Shown in pieces: positions 15,450-24,722 of a stretch of 64,000 nt of DNA. This DNA comes from Evansella clarkii (GTDB lineage Bacteria; Bacillota; Bacilli; Bacillales; Salisediminibacteriaceae), in NCBI RefSeq assembly GCF_002019695.1, contig NZ_KV917376.1, forward strand, positions 2,192,386 through 2,256,385, read 5' to 3'. Below the pieces are notes generated by a model. That model was given only the letters and a program-made list of their open reading frames with translations. It did not search any database and was not told the DNA's origin. Within the stretch, counting starts at the first letter, position 1; each line of letters begins with the position of its first letter. The position numbers and the translations under genes were made by a program.

Positions 15450-16414
15450 TGGAAGCGAAAGAACTGGAACCACAAAAAACTCCTGTAAAGGAAAATGAGG
15501 GATTTCGGAAAAAGACTAATAATCCAGATAAGAAAAGCAGTGGGAAAGGACCTGAGTTAAAGCCTGGATATTTTAAAAGCAGGAAGGTAAAAAAGCGGAT
15601 TGCCAATATATTTACTACATTAATTCTCGTAGCCGTCAGTATTGTCTTGCTGACGCCAATATACTGGATGGTCATTACCTCGCTTAAGCCAATGTCTGAA
15701 ATAGTCCAGTTTCCGCCTACACTTTTCCCAGATGAAATTGTGTGGTCGAATTACGCAGAGACGATACAGGCATTTCCTTTTTTCAGATACGCCTTTAATA
15801 CGCTGATTATTACAGTTTGCGTCGTTGTGGGCAGCGTCCTTTCCAATTCATTTATCGCATACGGGTTTGCGAAAATTTCCTTTCCCGGGCGTAATTTAAT
15901 TTTCGCTCTCGTACTGGCGACGATGATGATCCCTGGATTTGTCACAATGATACCTCAGTATATACTTTTCACCCAGCTTGGCTGGGTTGGGACCTATCTG
16001 CCGCTCATTGTGCCTGCCTTTTTCGGAAACGCGTTTTTCATATTTTTAATGAGGCAGTTTTATATGTCGATTAATAATGAACTGATTGAAGCGGCTAAAA
16101 TTGACGGGGCCAGCCATTTCTATATCTGGAGCAGAATCATGCTGCCGCTGACGAAGCCAGCACTGATCACAATCGCAATTTTTTCCTTTAACGGGGCATG
16201 GAACGACTTTCTCGGACCGCTTCTTTACATCCATGACGAATCGATGTACACCCTGCAAATAGGTCTGCAGACTTTCCAGAGCCAGACAACGACTCAGTGG
16301 AATTACTTAATGGCAGGCTCCACCATGGTCCTTATCCCGGTTGTAATTCTTTTCTTTGTCTGCCAGAAATACTTCATTGAAGGAATGGATTTAACCGGGG
16401 GAACAAAGGGATAG
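15449..16414 (+). CDS. Sugar ABC transporter permease (MalG/UgpE type) with a long polar N-terminus
   Basis: A 321-residue permease with six membrane segments from about residue 55 onward and the EAA loop EAAKIDGASHFYIWSRIMLPLTKP. It has an unusual hydrophilic, Lys/Glu/Pro-rich extension of about 50 residues before the first helix; most members have 10-20 residues there. AAGGAGG at 15433-15439 supports the ATG at 15449, so the extension looks genuine. No ATPase gene follows; such importers usually share one such as MsmX encoded elsewhere. Confidence 0.92.
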   Translation: MEAKELEPQKTPVKENEGFRKKTNNPDKKSSGKGPELKPGYFKSRKVKKRIANIFTTLILVAVSIVLLTPIYWMVITSLKPMSEIVQFPPTLFPDEIVWSNYAETIQAFPFFRYAFNTLIITVCVVVGSVLSNSFIAYGFAKISFPGRNLIFALVLATMMIPGFVTMIPQYILFTQLGWVGTYLPLIVPAFFGNAFFIFLMRQFYMSINNELIEAAKIDGASHFYIWSRIMLPLTKPALITIAIFSFNGAWNDFLGPLLYIHDESMYTLQIGLQTFQSQTTTQWNYLMAGSTMVLIPVVILFFVCQKYFIEGMDLTGGTKG

Positions 16415-16430
16415 GGCCAAAAATTATATT

Positions 16431-17090
16431 ATGGAAAGGAAATTGGTCATGGACGGAAAAGGTTTATCAGGAATCGTATTTTGGGGAATGGAACAGCTCT
16501 CCAGGCTCGCTGTGCTTAACTTACTCTGGCTGCTTTTCTCCCTTCCGGTCGTTACACTGATACCTGCTACTGCAGCCTTATTTGCTGTCATGAAAAAGCT
16601 GGAGGAACAGGAGGAAGACGAAGAAAAGGGGTTGTTCCAGAAGTTCCTGTCCAGCTTCCGGGATAATTTTAAAAAGAGTTATAAAACAGGACTGCCCCTG
16701 GCAGGTATTGGGCTTATACTGGCAATTGACCTGCAGCTGTTGTATTTTCCGGATACGGGGTGGCTGTTAACCTTAAAATATATGATGTATACTTTGCTGC
16801 TGCTTTATGTCATTATGGCTATTTTCACGTTTCCTGTTATGGCGTATTTTGACTTGCCATGGTATAAAACATTATTTTTCGCTTTGATGACTGGATTGAT
16901 GCGTCCCCATTATTCCGTAGCTGTTATCGGAACAGCGGCTGCTCTGTCTGCTGTTTTTCTCATCTGGCCAGGATTATTCTTCTTTTTTTCTCTCAGTACA
17001 GTAGCCTTTCTTGCAACGAAACTTGCAAAACGGTACTGGGATAAGATCATTCCGATAAGCGAAAAGCTGGAAAAACAAACTGAAGCATAA
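16431..17090 (+). CDS. yesL: YesL family (DUF624) membrane protein
   Basis: A 219-residue membrane protein with about five hydrophobic segments, of the YesL/DUF624 family. The start of the family is visible in the N-terminal LAVLNLLWLLFSLPVVTLIPATAALFAVM. A Glu-rich loop (EEQEEDEEKG) follows. YesL proteins occur almost always beside sugar ABC importers of the YtcQ/YesO group; the biochemical role is unknown, and a part in assembly or sensing is assumed. It lies 16 nt after the second permease and is followed by a terminator. Confidence 0.82.
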   Translation: MERKLVMDGKGLSGIVFWGMEQLSRLAVLNLLWLLFSLPVVTLIPATAALFAVMKKLEEQEEDEEKGLFQKFLSSFRDNFKKSYKTGLPLAGIGLILAIDLQLLYFPDTGWLLTLKYMMYTLLLLYVIMAIFTFPVMAYFDLPWYKTLFFALMTGLMRPHYSVAVIGTAAALSAVFLIWPGLFFFFSLSTVAFLATKLAKRYWDKIIPISEKLEKQTEA

Positions 17091-17101
17091 TAGAAAATGC
17101 C

Positions 17102-17133
17102 AGAAAGCTTCTCCGCTATGGGGAGGCTTTTTG
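17102..17133 (+). terminator. Terminator after the sugar ABC operon
   Basis: AAAGCTTCTCC and GGGGAGGCTTT form an imperfect stem around GCTAT, followed by TTTTTG. Confidence 0.75.
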
Positions 17134-17288
17134 TATGGATTCTTTAGTAACGCTAAAGTACAGAGCAGATTTTGTGAATTAAAAACATTGAAAGGGCAAG
17201 TGGAATCAGGTATAATATATCTTGTTTTGTAAAATTTATTAGTATATAATTAACTGTTAGTTTTTAATATAGAAGGTGGTTTATTACA

Positions 17289-18248
17289 ATGGATAATCAA
17301 TACAGAGTATTGCTTTATTATAAATATGTTAACCTTCCTGAGGCGGAGGAGTATGCAAAGGAACATTTAGCTTTTTGTAAAGAGCTTGGTTTAAAAGGAA
17401 GAATCCTTATTGCTGACGAAGGTATTAACGGAACTGTTTCCGGTACATGGGAACAGACTGAAAAATATATGGAAGCAATGAAAAAGGATCCCCAATTTTC
17501 TGACATGGTCTTCAAAATAGACGAATCGGACAAGCATGCTTTTAAAAAAATGCATGTAAGATACCGTCCTGAACTGGTAACACTCCGTTTGGAGGACGAT
17601 ATTAATCCACTTGAACAGACTGGTAAGTATCTGAGCCCGAAAGAATTTTATGAGCAAATGCAGGATCCCGACACTGTGGTTATCGATGCCCGTAATGATT
17701 ACGAGTATGATATTGGTCACTTTCGGGGAGCTGTGAGGCCCGACATACATTCATTCCGGGAGCTTCCGCAATGGATCAAGGAAAACAAAGAGAAATTTGA
17801 AGATAAGAAAATCCTCACTTACTGTACAGGAGGCATTCGGTGCGAAAAGTTTTCCGGCTGGCTGAAAGAGGAAGGCTTTGAGGAAGTTTCACAGCTTCAT
17901 GGGGGAATTGTTACGTACGGAAAAGACCCTGAAGTACAGGGGGAACTCTGGGATGGAAAATGCTATGTTTTTGACGAGAGAATCAGCGTGCCTGTAAACC
18001 AGAAGGAACATGTTGTTGTAGGCAGGGATTACTTCTCCGGTGAACCTTGTGAGCGATATGTAAACTGTGCTAACCCTGAGTGCAACAAACAAATCATATG
18101 CACAGAGGAGTCTGAGCATAAGCATCTGAGAGGATGTTCTCATGAATGCCGTGTACACCCAAGGAACCGTTATATAAAGGAACATGACCTGAGTGAAGCG
18201 GAAGTAGCAGAAAGACTTGAAAAATTAAATGAATCAAGCGCAGTCTGA
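17289..18248 (+). CDS. trhO: Oxygen-dependent tRNA uridine(34) hydroxylase TrhO
   Basis: A 319-residue rhodanese-containing tRNA hydroxylase that makes 5-hydroxyuridine at the wobble position using O2. The N-terminal domain contains [17 protein letters not shown], the central rhodanese domain has [14 protein letters not shown] with Cys179 and Cys185, and the C-terminal region is Cys-rich ([18 protein letters not shown]), like a metal-binding knuckle. This matches the TrhO/YbfQ family in order and length. A GAAGGTGG ribosome site precedes the ATG. It stands alone and is followed by a terminator. It is unrelated to the sulfur island despite the rhodanese fold. Confidence 0.93.
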   Translation: MDNQYRVLLYYKYVNLPEAEEYAKEHLAFCKELGLKGRILIADEGINGTVSGTWEQTEKYMEAMKKDPQFSDMVFKIDESDKHAFKKMHVRYRPELVTLRLEDDINPLEQTGKYLSPKEFYEQMQDPDTVVIDARNDYEYDIGHFRGAVRPDIHSFRELPQWIKENKEKFEDKKILTYCTGGIRCEKFSGWLKEEGFEEVSQLHGGIVTYGKDPEVQGELWDGKCYVFDERISVPVNQKEHVVVGRDYFSGEPCERYVNCANPECNKQIICTEESEHKHLRGCSHECRVHPRNRYIKEHDLSEAEVAERLEKLNESSAV

Positions 18249-18264
18249 GTAAAGCTGTGGAAAA

Positions 18265-18298
18265 GGCCGTATGGAAATGTCCATATGGTCTTTTTGTG
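18265..18298 (+). terminator. Terminator after trhO
   Basis: GGCCGTATGGA and TCCATATGGTC pair with two G-U wobbles around a 4-nt loop and are followed by TTTTTG. Confidence 0.8.
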
Positions 18299-18409
18299 TG
18301 AATTGTTTTCACAACTAATATATTTTTGAAAAATAAAATATATGGTTTGACTTAAAATCATATATTGTGAGAAAATAAAAAATATTCTTTGTAATAGTGA
18401 GGGATGTTT

Positions 18410-19789
18410 ATGGCTTCTAAAACAGCAGGTTATATAGAAGAACTTAAAAGTATAATCTCCGGGGACCAGATCTCTGTTAACGAAACTATTCTTGAGCAGC
18501 ATAGCAGAGATGAAGGATACAGTCCTCCGTCACTTCCGGATGCAGTGGTGTTTCCCCACTCAGCTGAGGAAGTGAGCAGGATTACAGCCTTCGCTAACCA
18601 GAATAAAATTCCAATCGTGCCCTTTGGCCTTGGGACAAGCCTTGAAGGACACGCAATTCCATACCATGGCGGCATTTCTCTGGATTTGTCCCGTATGAAC
18701 AAAGTTCTTGAAGTGATGGATAAAGATTTTCTCGTTAAAGTACAGCCTGGAGTCACAAGAAGCCAGTTGAATAAAGAACTGAAAAAGTACGGTTTGTTTT
18801 TTTCGGTAGATCCAGGAGCTGATGCCACCCTTGGCGGTATGGCAGCTACAAATGCCAGTGGGACAACTTCCGTGAAATACGGAATTATGCGTGATCAGGT
18901 AAGGGATCTGGAAGTGGTTTTAGCCAACGGGGAAGTGATACATACAGGAAGCCTGGCGGCAAAGTCCTCCTCCGGATACAGCCTGAACGGACTCATAACG
19001 GGTTCAGAGGGTACTCTCGGTGTTATAACTGAACTGACCCTGAAGGTTTATGGAATACCTGAAACGATAGTTGCTGGAAGAGCAACTTTTCCTTCCGTAG
19101 AAAATGCTGTGGATGCAGTTGGAAAAATCATGTCGGCCGGTGTCCCAATGGCCAGAATTGAGTTTGTGGATGCCCGCTCGATCCGCCAGGTCAATAAGTA
19201 CAGCGAAGTGGAGTATGAAGAGCTGCCGACTCTGTTTCTTGAATTTCACGGGAATGAAGCCGGGCTGGCGCAGGACGTTGAATTTACAAAAGAGATAGTC
19301 GCAGAGCTTGGCTGTAAAGATATTCAGTTTGAAACAGATACGAAAGGGAGGAACAAGCTCTGGGAAGCCCGGCATAATCTTGCTTATTCCTTTATTCATG
19401 GATTTCCAGGAAAAAAACTGATGGGTACCGACGTTTGCCTGCCCATTTCTGAACTTACCGGTGCTATCCTCGATGCGAGAATAGGAGCCAATGAGCTTGA
19501 CCTTGACGGGGCGATTCAGGGGCATGTTGGTGATGGAAACTTTCACGTACTGCTGATGGTAGATATGAAGGATAAAGATTCTATTAAAAAAGCAGAAGTT
19601 TTTAATGAGAGAATTGTTAATTACGCCCTGGAAAGAGGTGGCACTTGTACAGGGGAACACGGAGTAGGCAGTGGGAAAATAAAGTACCAGCTGAAGGAGC
19701 ATGGCAGTGCTTATGAGGTTATGAAGGCAATAAAGCAGGCTCTTGATCCTAACGGAATCATGAATCCAGGCAAGATTTTTCCTGGATAG
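18410..19789 (+). CDS. FAD-linked D-lactate/glycolate dehydrogenase (GlcD type)
   Basis: A 459-residue flavoprotein of the vanillyl-alcohol-oxidase fold. The FAD-binding domain includes PFGLGTSLEGHAIPYHGG and GGMAATNASGTTSVKYG. The C-terminal substrate domain has GHVGDGNFH and GTCTGEHGVGSGK, typical of D-lactate dehydrogenases and glycolate oxidase subunit D. It oxidises a 2-hydroxy acid and probably passes electrons to the quinone pool or an Fe-S partner, but no GlcF-like partner is adjacent. The ATG at 18410 is better spaced from AGTGAGGG than the one at 18404. It precedes a TRAP transporter that could import its substrate. Confidence 0.88.
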   Translation: MASKTAGYIEELKSIISGDQISVNETILEQHSRDEGYSPPSLPDAVVFPHSAEEVSRITAFANQNKIPIVPFGLGTSLEGHAIPYHGGISLDLSRMNKVLEVMDKDFLVKVQPGVTRSQLNKELKKYGLFFSVDPGADATLGGMAATNASGTTSVKYGIMRDQVRDLEVVLANGEVIHTGSLAAKSSSGYSLNGLITGSEGTLGVITELTLKVYGIPETIVAGRATFPSVENAVDAVGKIMSAGVPMARIEFVDARSIRQVNKYSEVEYEELPTLFLEFHGNEAGLAQDVEFTKEIVAELGCKDIQFETDTKGRNKLWEARHNLAYSFIHGFPGKKLMGTDVCLPISELTGAILDARIGANELDLDGAIQGHVGDGNFHVLLMVDMKDKDSIKKAEVFNERIVNYALERGGTCTGEHGVGSGKIKYQLKEHGSAYEVMKAIKQALDPNGIMNPGKIFPG

Positions 19790-19804
19790 GAAGTAATTTA
19801 ATTT

Positions 19805-19818
19805 TGTAAGCGTTTCCT
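19805..19818 (+). promoter_or_regulatory. Possible cre (CcpA) site before the TRAP operon
   Basis: TGTAAGCGTTTCCT fits the catabolite-response element consensus TGWAANCGNTNWCA at 12 of 14 positions and lies about 80 nt before the TRAP binding-protein gene. Catabolite repression of carboxylate import would be expected. Confidence 0.5.
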
Positions 19819-19900
19819 TAATTTCGGGTTTCTCTGCCCAACGGTAACATTCAGGGCTGAAAAATAAAAAGATATTCATATGAAAAAGGGAGGAAAGATG

Positions 19901-21007
19901 ATGAAAAAGCATTTACTTAAAGTTCTTGGCACAGTGCTGATAAGCACAGCTGTGTTAACAGCCTGTGGAGGAGGGGAGGATCCTGCAGATGCTGAGGCCT
20001 CTGATGCTTCTGGTTCTGATAATGAAGCAAATGCTGATGAAGGGAATGATTCCGGAGAAGCAGAAAATAATTCTGCAGCGGATTCAGGAGATGTAATAAA
20101 TATTAAGGTAGGGCATATCGGCCCGCCGACACATTCCTTTACCTTGGGCATAGAAGAACTGACAGCCGCTATTGAAGAAGAAACAGATGGACAGGTTAAG
20201 TTTGAAATTTTCCCAGGGGGACAGCTCGGCGGGGAAAGGGATATGGTCGAGCAGGTTCAGTTAGGCACTTTGGATATGGGAATTTATACATCAGCACCGG
20301 TGACTAACTTTGTACCGGAATTAGCAGTGCTGGATTTGCCGTTAATTTTCCGGGACCATCAGCATGCTTATGATACACTCGACGGTGAAGTTGGGGAAGA
20401 GCTCCTTAGTCTGATTGACGCGCAGGGCTTCAAAGGGTTAGGCCTCTGGGAAAACGGTATGCGGCATATGTTAAGTAATGGCAAGCCGATCCTTTCTGCT
20501 GATGATCTGAACGGAATGAAGGTAAGGGCAATTGGAAACGATCTGGTGCTTGATACTTATCGTGCCCTCGGCGCAGACCCTACACCAATTGAGTGGCCGG
20601 AAGTGCACACTTCCCTTCAGCAGGGGATCGTGGAAGCCCACGACAACGCTTACGGTGTAACTCATTCTACGGGTATATACGAAGTTCAGGAGTACTTGAG
20701 TGAGGTTGGCCTTTATTATGCTGCAGCAGTACTGCTCATGAACGGGGATCTCTTCGAGTCACTTCCGGAAGATGTGCAGGAAGTATTTGAACGTTTAGGA
20801 AAAGAGTACGCTCATGTACAGCGTGAAATGACAACAGATATTGAAGCAGAACAAAAGCAGGAACTGATGGAGTTTGATAACGGTCTGGAAATTTACGATG
20901 CTGCTGAGGTGGATATTGACAGTTTCCGAGAAGCCGTACAGCCAGTGTATGAAAAATACGCAGATGAATTTGGGAATTTAGTGGAAAGAATTCAGGCAGT
21001 AAAATAA
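19901..21007 (+). CDS. dctP: TRAP transporter substrate-binding lipoprotein (DctP family)
   Basis: A 368-residue extracytoplasmic TRAP binding protein. The signal peptide ends in LTAC, a lipobox, so it is lipid-anchored, followed by an acidic linker of about 45 residues rich in Asp, Glu, Ser and Ala. GQLGGERDMVEQVQLGTLDM and the arginine-containing KVRAIGN segment are the family's ligand-binding features for carboxylates. The ATG at 19901 has AGGGAGG 7 nt upstream; a longer frame from 19880 is not preferred. It leads dctP-dctQ-dctM, with a terminator-like hairpin after it. Confidence 0.9.
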   Translation: MKKHLLKVLGTVLISTAVLTACGGGEDPADAEASDASGSDNEANADEGNDSGEAENNSAADSGDVINIKVGHIGPPTHSFTLGIEELTAAIEEETDGQVKFEIFPGGQLGGERDMVEQVQLGTLDMGIYTSAPVTNFVPELAVLDLPLIFRDHQHAYDTLDGEVGEELLSLIDAQGFKGLGLWENGMRHMLSNGKPILSADDLNGMKVRAIGNDLVLDTYRALGADPTPIEWPEVHTSLQQGIVEAHDNAYGVTHSTGIYEVQEYLSEVGLYYAAAVLLMNGDLFESLPEDVQEVFERLGKEYAHVQREMTTDIEAEQKQELMEFDNGLEIYDAAEVDIDSFREAVQPVYEKYADEFGNLVERIQAVK

Positions 21008-21017
21008 ATAAGTTTAC

Positions 21018-21092
21018 AGGCTGACTCAAGGTGTGCCCCTCATTTTCCACTGACAGGGTGAGTAATCACCGATGAGTCAGCCTTTATTTTTT
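21018..21092 (+). terminator. Intra-operon terminator between dctP and dctQ
   Basis: AGGCTGACTCA (21018-21028) pairs perfectly with TGAGTCAGCCT (21073-21083) around a 44-nt loop, followed by TTATTTTTT. Partial termination here would make binding protein in excess over the membrane subunits. Confidence 0.75.
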
Positions 21093-21108
21093 CAAACAGG
21101 AGGGCCAC

Positions 21109-21600
21109 ATGTGGAATAAAGGACTTCATCTATTAAACCGCAGCGTTGAAAATATCACAGCAGTCATGCTGGCGGTAATGGTAATACTTATATTTCTACA
21201 AATTGTGTCCAGGGAGGTTGTTGGAAGTTCCTTCGCATGGACAGAGGAAGTAGCAAGATTTTTGATGATCTGGGTTACCTTTTTAGGGGCGAGCTTTGCT
21301 TTTCAGCATGGAGCTCATATTGGCATTGAGTTTTTCAAAATGAAGCTGCCGGTGATGTTCCGCAAAATCTTTAATATCCTCGCATTTCTGAGCAGTACTG
21401 TATTTTTCATGTATATGATTGTTCAGGGGTCTCTGCTGGTTGACAGGGCGATGACCCAGACATCAACAGCGCTGAATCTGCCTATGGGCTACGCTTATCT
21501 CGTAATCCCAATCAGTGGAGTCCTAATGTTTATTAATTTACTGGACGTTACAATAAAGACTCTTTCGCAGGGCGGGGAACTAAACAATGGAGATACTTAG
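21109..21600 (+). CDS. dctQ: TRAP transporter small permease (DctQ family)
   Basis: A 163-residue membrane protein with four hydrophobic segments, the small subunit of a TRAP carrier. FAWTEEVARFLMIWVTFLGASFAF is the conserved family segment between helices. AGGAGGGCC precedes the ATG. It lies 15 nt before dctM and after the intra-operon terminator, so the two permease genes probably share reduced transcription relative to dctP. Confidence 0.9.
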   Translation: MWNKGLHLLNRSVENITAVMLAVMVILIFLQIVSREVVGSSFAWTEEVARFLMIWVTFLGASFAFQHGAHIGIEFFKMKLPVMFRKIFNILAFLSSTVFFMYMIVQGSLLVDRAMTQTSTALNLPMGYAYLVIPISGVLMFINLLDVTIKTLSQGGELNNGDT

Positions 21601-21615
21601 GAAAGGAAAATTTTT

Positions 21616-22887
21616 ATGAGCTCTTTACTTTTATTCGGAATCTTAATTATTTTATTTGTTCTCAGTGTACCTATAGCTATTGCTCTTGGGCTGGCGTCCG
21701 TGTTGTTTCTTGCCTTTACAGCGGATATTCCGTTAATCTCCCTGCCGCAGCGCCTGTTTGCTTCTCTCGATTCCTTTCCTTTGATGGCTGCGCCTTTTTT
21801 TATACTGGCAGGCAAGCTCATGGAGCACGGGGGAATTTCTGAACGTCTGGTGGATTTTGCGAAAAGTCTTGTAGGCCAGATGAAAGGAGGGCTTGCGCAT
21901 GTAGCAATCATATCCTGCATGTTTTTTGCAGCCTTATCTGGATCTGCAGCCGCCACAACAGCTGCAATAGGAAGCCTGTTGATACCTGCTATGGTAAAAG
22001 CAGGATATGACAGGAATTTTGCTACTGCACTTCACTCTGCAGCCGGAACAACGGGGATCGTAATCCCTCCAAGTGTTCCGTTAGTATTGTATGGAGTTTC
22101 CGCAGGTGTTTCAGTCAGTGGATTATTTATAGCAGGAATCCTCCCTGGTATTATGATCGGCCTTTCCCTGATGGTTGTTGCTTTCATTATATCTGCTGTA
22201 AAAGGATATGGAAGCGACCTGGAACGCACGAATTTTAAAAAAATATGGGCCTCATTTAAACGGGCTTCCCTGGCACTCATCATGCCCATCATTATTCTCG
22301 GCGGGATTTACGGAGGCATTTTTACTCCTACCGAGGCCTCTGTCGTCGCAGTAGTATATGGATTTGTTGTAGGTGTATTTGTCTATAAAAAGATTAAATT
22401 TAAAGAAATGCGGGAGATCTTAGTTTCCTCTGTAATTACAACTTCTGTTGTATTATTTATCATTTCTACGGCAGGCTTTTTCGGAATGGTGCTCACCCGG
22501 GAGCAGGTTCCCCATAATGTAGCCCAGTTTATTACAGAACTGGATGTATCACCGATTATCGTGCTGCTGATTATAAATCTTGTTCTCCTTGCTGTTGGTA
22601 CCTTTATGGAGACGATTGCTTCAATTATTATTCTGACACCGATATTGCTGCCGGTAGCTCTTTCTTTAGGGATGGACCCGATACATTTCGGAATAATCAT
22701 GATCGTAAATCTCTCAATCGGATTGATCACTCCGCCTGTTGGAGTCTCCTTGTTTATAGGGGCAAGAGTGGGAAATACCACGTATGAAAAACTCGTTAAG
22801 GCGATCATACCGTTTCTTATTGTTTTAATTATAAACGTTTTGATTATTTCATTCGTACCTGTATTAAGCACGGGTCTTTTAAGATAA
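21616..22887 (+). CDS. dctM: TRAP transporter large permease (DctM family)
   Basis: A 423-residue permease with about 12 hydrophobic segments, the Na+-coupled translocation subunit. LSGSAAATTAAIGSLLIPAM, GIVIPPSVPLVLYG and LITPPVGVSLFIGA are the conserved hairpin and helix motifs of the DctM family. A GGAAAGGAAAA ribosome site precedes the ATG. Substrate is probably a small organic acid; the neighbouring 2-hydroxyacid dehydrogenase gene makes lactate or glycolate a reasonable guess. Confidence 0.93.
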   Translation: MSSLLLFGILIILFVLSVPIAIALGLASVLFLAFTADIPLISLPQRLFASLDSFPLMAAPFFILAGKLMEHGGISERLVDFAKSLVGQMKGGLAHVAIISCMFFAALSGSAAATTAAIGSLLIPAMVKAGYDRNFATALHSAAGTTGIVIPPSVPLVLYGVSAGVSVSGLFIAGILPGIMIGLSLMVVAFIISAVKGYGSDLERTNFKKIWASFKRASLALIMPIIILGGIYGGIFTPTEASVVAVVYGFVVGVFVYKKIKFKEMREILVSSVITTSVVLFIISTAGFFGMVLTREQVPHNVAQFITELDVSPIIVLLIINLVLLAVGTFMETIASIIILTPILLPVALSLGMDPIHFGIIMIVNLSIGLITPPVGVSLFIGARVGNTTYEKLVKAIIPFLIVLIINVLIISFVPVLSTGLLR

Positions 22888-22912
22888 TTATTTTGTTGGG
22901 AATGGTTTGAAT

Positions 22913-22951
22913 AACACAGGAATCTGTGGTTGGGATTCCTGTGTTTTTTTT
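22913..22951 (+). terminator. Terminator after the TRAP operon
   Basis: AACACAGGAATC and GATTCCTGTGTT form a perfect 12-bp stem with a 9-nt loop, followed by eight T residues. Confidence 0.93.
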
Positions 22952-22965
22952 GCTGGGAGTGGATT

Positions 22966-23315
22966 TTAGTCGAGGAATGGGCATGTGAAACGTTCTTGCG
23001 TCCCAGCTTGGTCAGTATTTTTGCTGAAGCAGTCATGCGAGAAGCTCTCGCGTTCCCGCTTGGGTAGAATTTTTGCTGAAGCGGGTATGCAAGAAGCCCT
23101 CGCGTACCCGCTAGGCGTGTGATTTTACTGAAGCGGGCATGTGAGAAGCTCTCGCGTCCCCGCTAGGCGTGTGATTTTACTGAAGCGGTCATTCGAGAAG
23201 CTCTCGCATCCCCGCTAGGGCTGAAATTTGCTGAAGCGGGCATGTGAGAAGCTCTCGCGTCCCCGCTTGCCCAATAATTTCACTGAAGGGGGCATCCAGA
23301 AACCTCTGGCTATCA
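22966..23315. repeat. 52-bp hairpin tandem array B (about 7 units)
   Basis: Unit landmarks (GCTGAAGC or ACTGAAGC) fall at 23023, 23075, 23127, 23179, 23230 and 23282, i.e. steps of 52, 52, 52, 51 and 52 bp, with a diverged unit before them. Each unit has AGCGGG arms closing on CCCGCT and a core like GTGAGAAGCTCTCGC, so it folds into a long hairpin with an A/T-rich linker. The array lies between the TRAP operon and a nitroreductase gene. About 190 bp after it, up to 23505, hold no feature that I recognise. Confidence 0.9.
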
Positions 23316-23505
23316 CATACTTTCTAATTTTTCAGGGCTCATGCATACATGACTGTGTGCTCATTCTCTATTACTCCAATCCTAAAGTTTGAAGGCGAAT
23401 GAATTGGCCATTAAAATGAAGTTAGTCAACATACTGTTTTGAATAAGCATGAGTGCTTAATGAGAAGCCAGTGGATTAAACAGAAATCAAAAGGGGGAAG
23501 CGTAT

Positions 23506-24096
23506 ATGGATGTACTCGAAGCAATAAAGACGCGCCGGAGTGTGGGTGTGGTGTCAGAAAAGGAAGTCCCGAAAGAGATGGTGGAAAAAATCCTGGAGGC
23601 AGGCATATGGGCTCCCACCCATTTTTATACAGAACCGTGGAGATTTTTCGTGATTACAGAAGATGGCAGAAAACCATTAGGCGACCTTCTTGCAGAGATA
23701 GCAAAGGAAGGAATGGATGAGCCGGAATCTGAATCTAATCAGATTAAACTGGAGAAAGTAAAGAGAAAGCCTTTCAGGGCACCAGTAATTATCGTGGCAG
23801 CTGTGGAGCCTTCCGACAACCCGAAAGCCATTTTGACGGAGGAATATGCTTCAGTAAGTGCTGCTGTCCAGAATATGCTGCTTGCGGCTCACGCCCTCGG
23901 ATTAGGGGCTATCTGGCGTACCGGGAAAGTTTGTTACGATACGAGAATGAGGGATTTCTTCGGTTTATCGAAAAAAGGGGAAGTTCTTGGTTTTATTTAT
24001 CTCGGGTATCCTGAAAACGAACAAAGAGAAGGAAAAAGAGAGCCTTTCACTTCGAAAACGAAATGGCTTTCAGATGAATCTGATTTTAAAAAATAA
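23506..24096 (+). CDS. Nitroreductase family protein
   Basis: A 196-residue FMN-binding nitroreductase. The N-terminal AIKTRRSVGVVSEKEVP and the FMN-contacting APTHFYTEPWRFFV are characteristic, and LLAAHALGLGAIWRTG is the conserved helix-strand segment. AAAGGGGGAAG precedes the ATG. Members reduce nitro compounds, quinones or flavins with NAD(P)H; the substrate cannot be told. It stands 33 nt before a flavin reductase-like gene and a pirin gene, suggesting a redox or detoxification unit. Confidence 0.9.
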   Translation: MDVLEAIKTRRSVGVVSEKEVPKEMVEKILEAGIWAPTHFYTEPWRFFVITEDGRKPLGDLLAEIAKEGMDEPESESNQIKLEKVKRKPFRAPVIIVAAVEPSDNPKAILTEEYASVSAAVQNMLLAAHALGLGAIWRTGKVCYDTRMRDFFGLSKKGEVLGFIYLGYPENEQREGKREPFTSKTKWLSDESDFKK

Positions 24097-24129
24097 AAAG
24101 CAATAATTAATGATAGGAGTGGATTGTTT

Positions 24130-24657
24130 ATGAAGCTGTTAGGAATTTCTGGAACAATTCTTGGAGCCAAGACAAGTGCGTCTGTTAATCAGCTGATGGA
24201 AATGGTGAAGGAAAAACATCCGTCAACGGAAACTGAGCTTCTTGACCTGAAGGATTATAAATTGGAATTTATGGATGGAAGACCGCTGGAGGAATATAAC
24301 GAGGGCACCAGGAAGCTGATCACGAAGATAAAGGAAGCGGATGCTTTTATTATCGGCAGCCCTGTCTATCAGGCTTCAATTCCCGGGCCTTTAAAAAACT
24401 TATTTGATATGCTCCATCCTGATACATTCAGAGGGAAGGTTACGGGGCTGGTTGTAAATGGTGGTTCACAAAAGCATCACCTTGTAATGGAATATCACCT
24501 GCGGCCAATATTGAGTTATTTCAGGGCATACATTCCACCGAATAATGTTTTCCTGCACACAAGTGAATTTAATGAAGAGAACAAAGTGACAGACAGAGAA
24601 ATGGTCAAGAGAATGGAGAAGCTCGCTGAAGAAATAGGCAACATGGCAAAGCTTTAA
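24130..24657 (+). CDS. NADPH-dependent FMN reductase family protein
   Basis: A 175-residue flavodoxin-fold reductase. LLGISGTILGAKTSASVN is the phosphate-binding loop, and GSPVYQASIPGPLKNLFDM the second FMN-binding segment. It is close in layout to SsuE/ArsH/YhdA-type NAD(P)H:FMN reductases and azoreductases. The ATG at 24130 lies 9 nt after AGGAGTGG; the TTG at 24124 is too near. It sits between a nitroreductase and a pirin gene on the same strand. Confidence 0.88.
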   Translation: MKLLGISGTILGAKTSASVNQLMEMVKEKHPSTETELLDLKDYKLEFMDGRPLEEYNEGTRKLITKIKEADAFIIGSPVYQASIPGPLKNLFDMLHPDTFRGKVTGLVVNGGSQKHHLVMEYHLRPILSYFRAYIPPNNVFLHTSEFNEENKVTDREMVKRMEKLAEEIGNMAKL

Positions 24658-24722
24658 AGTTCCTGGCTGACAAAAAGGTGTACGGAGAAGAGAAGCTGCT
24701 GGTGCAATGGAGGGAAAAGCTG

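Noticed and set aside
19004-19912. 302-codon minus-strand frame
   Set aside because: It lies entirely opposite the FAD-linked dehydrogenase gene and has no ribosome site, domain or plausible composition; it is an antisense shadow.
23439-23720. 93-codon frame overlapping the nitroreductase start
   Set aside because: Out of frame with the well-supported nitroreductase gene; no homology.
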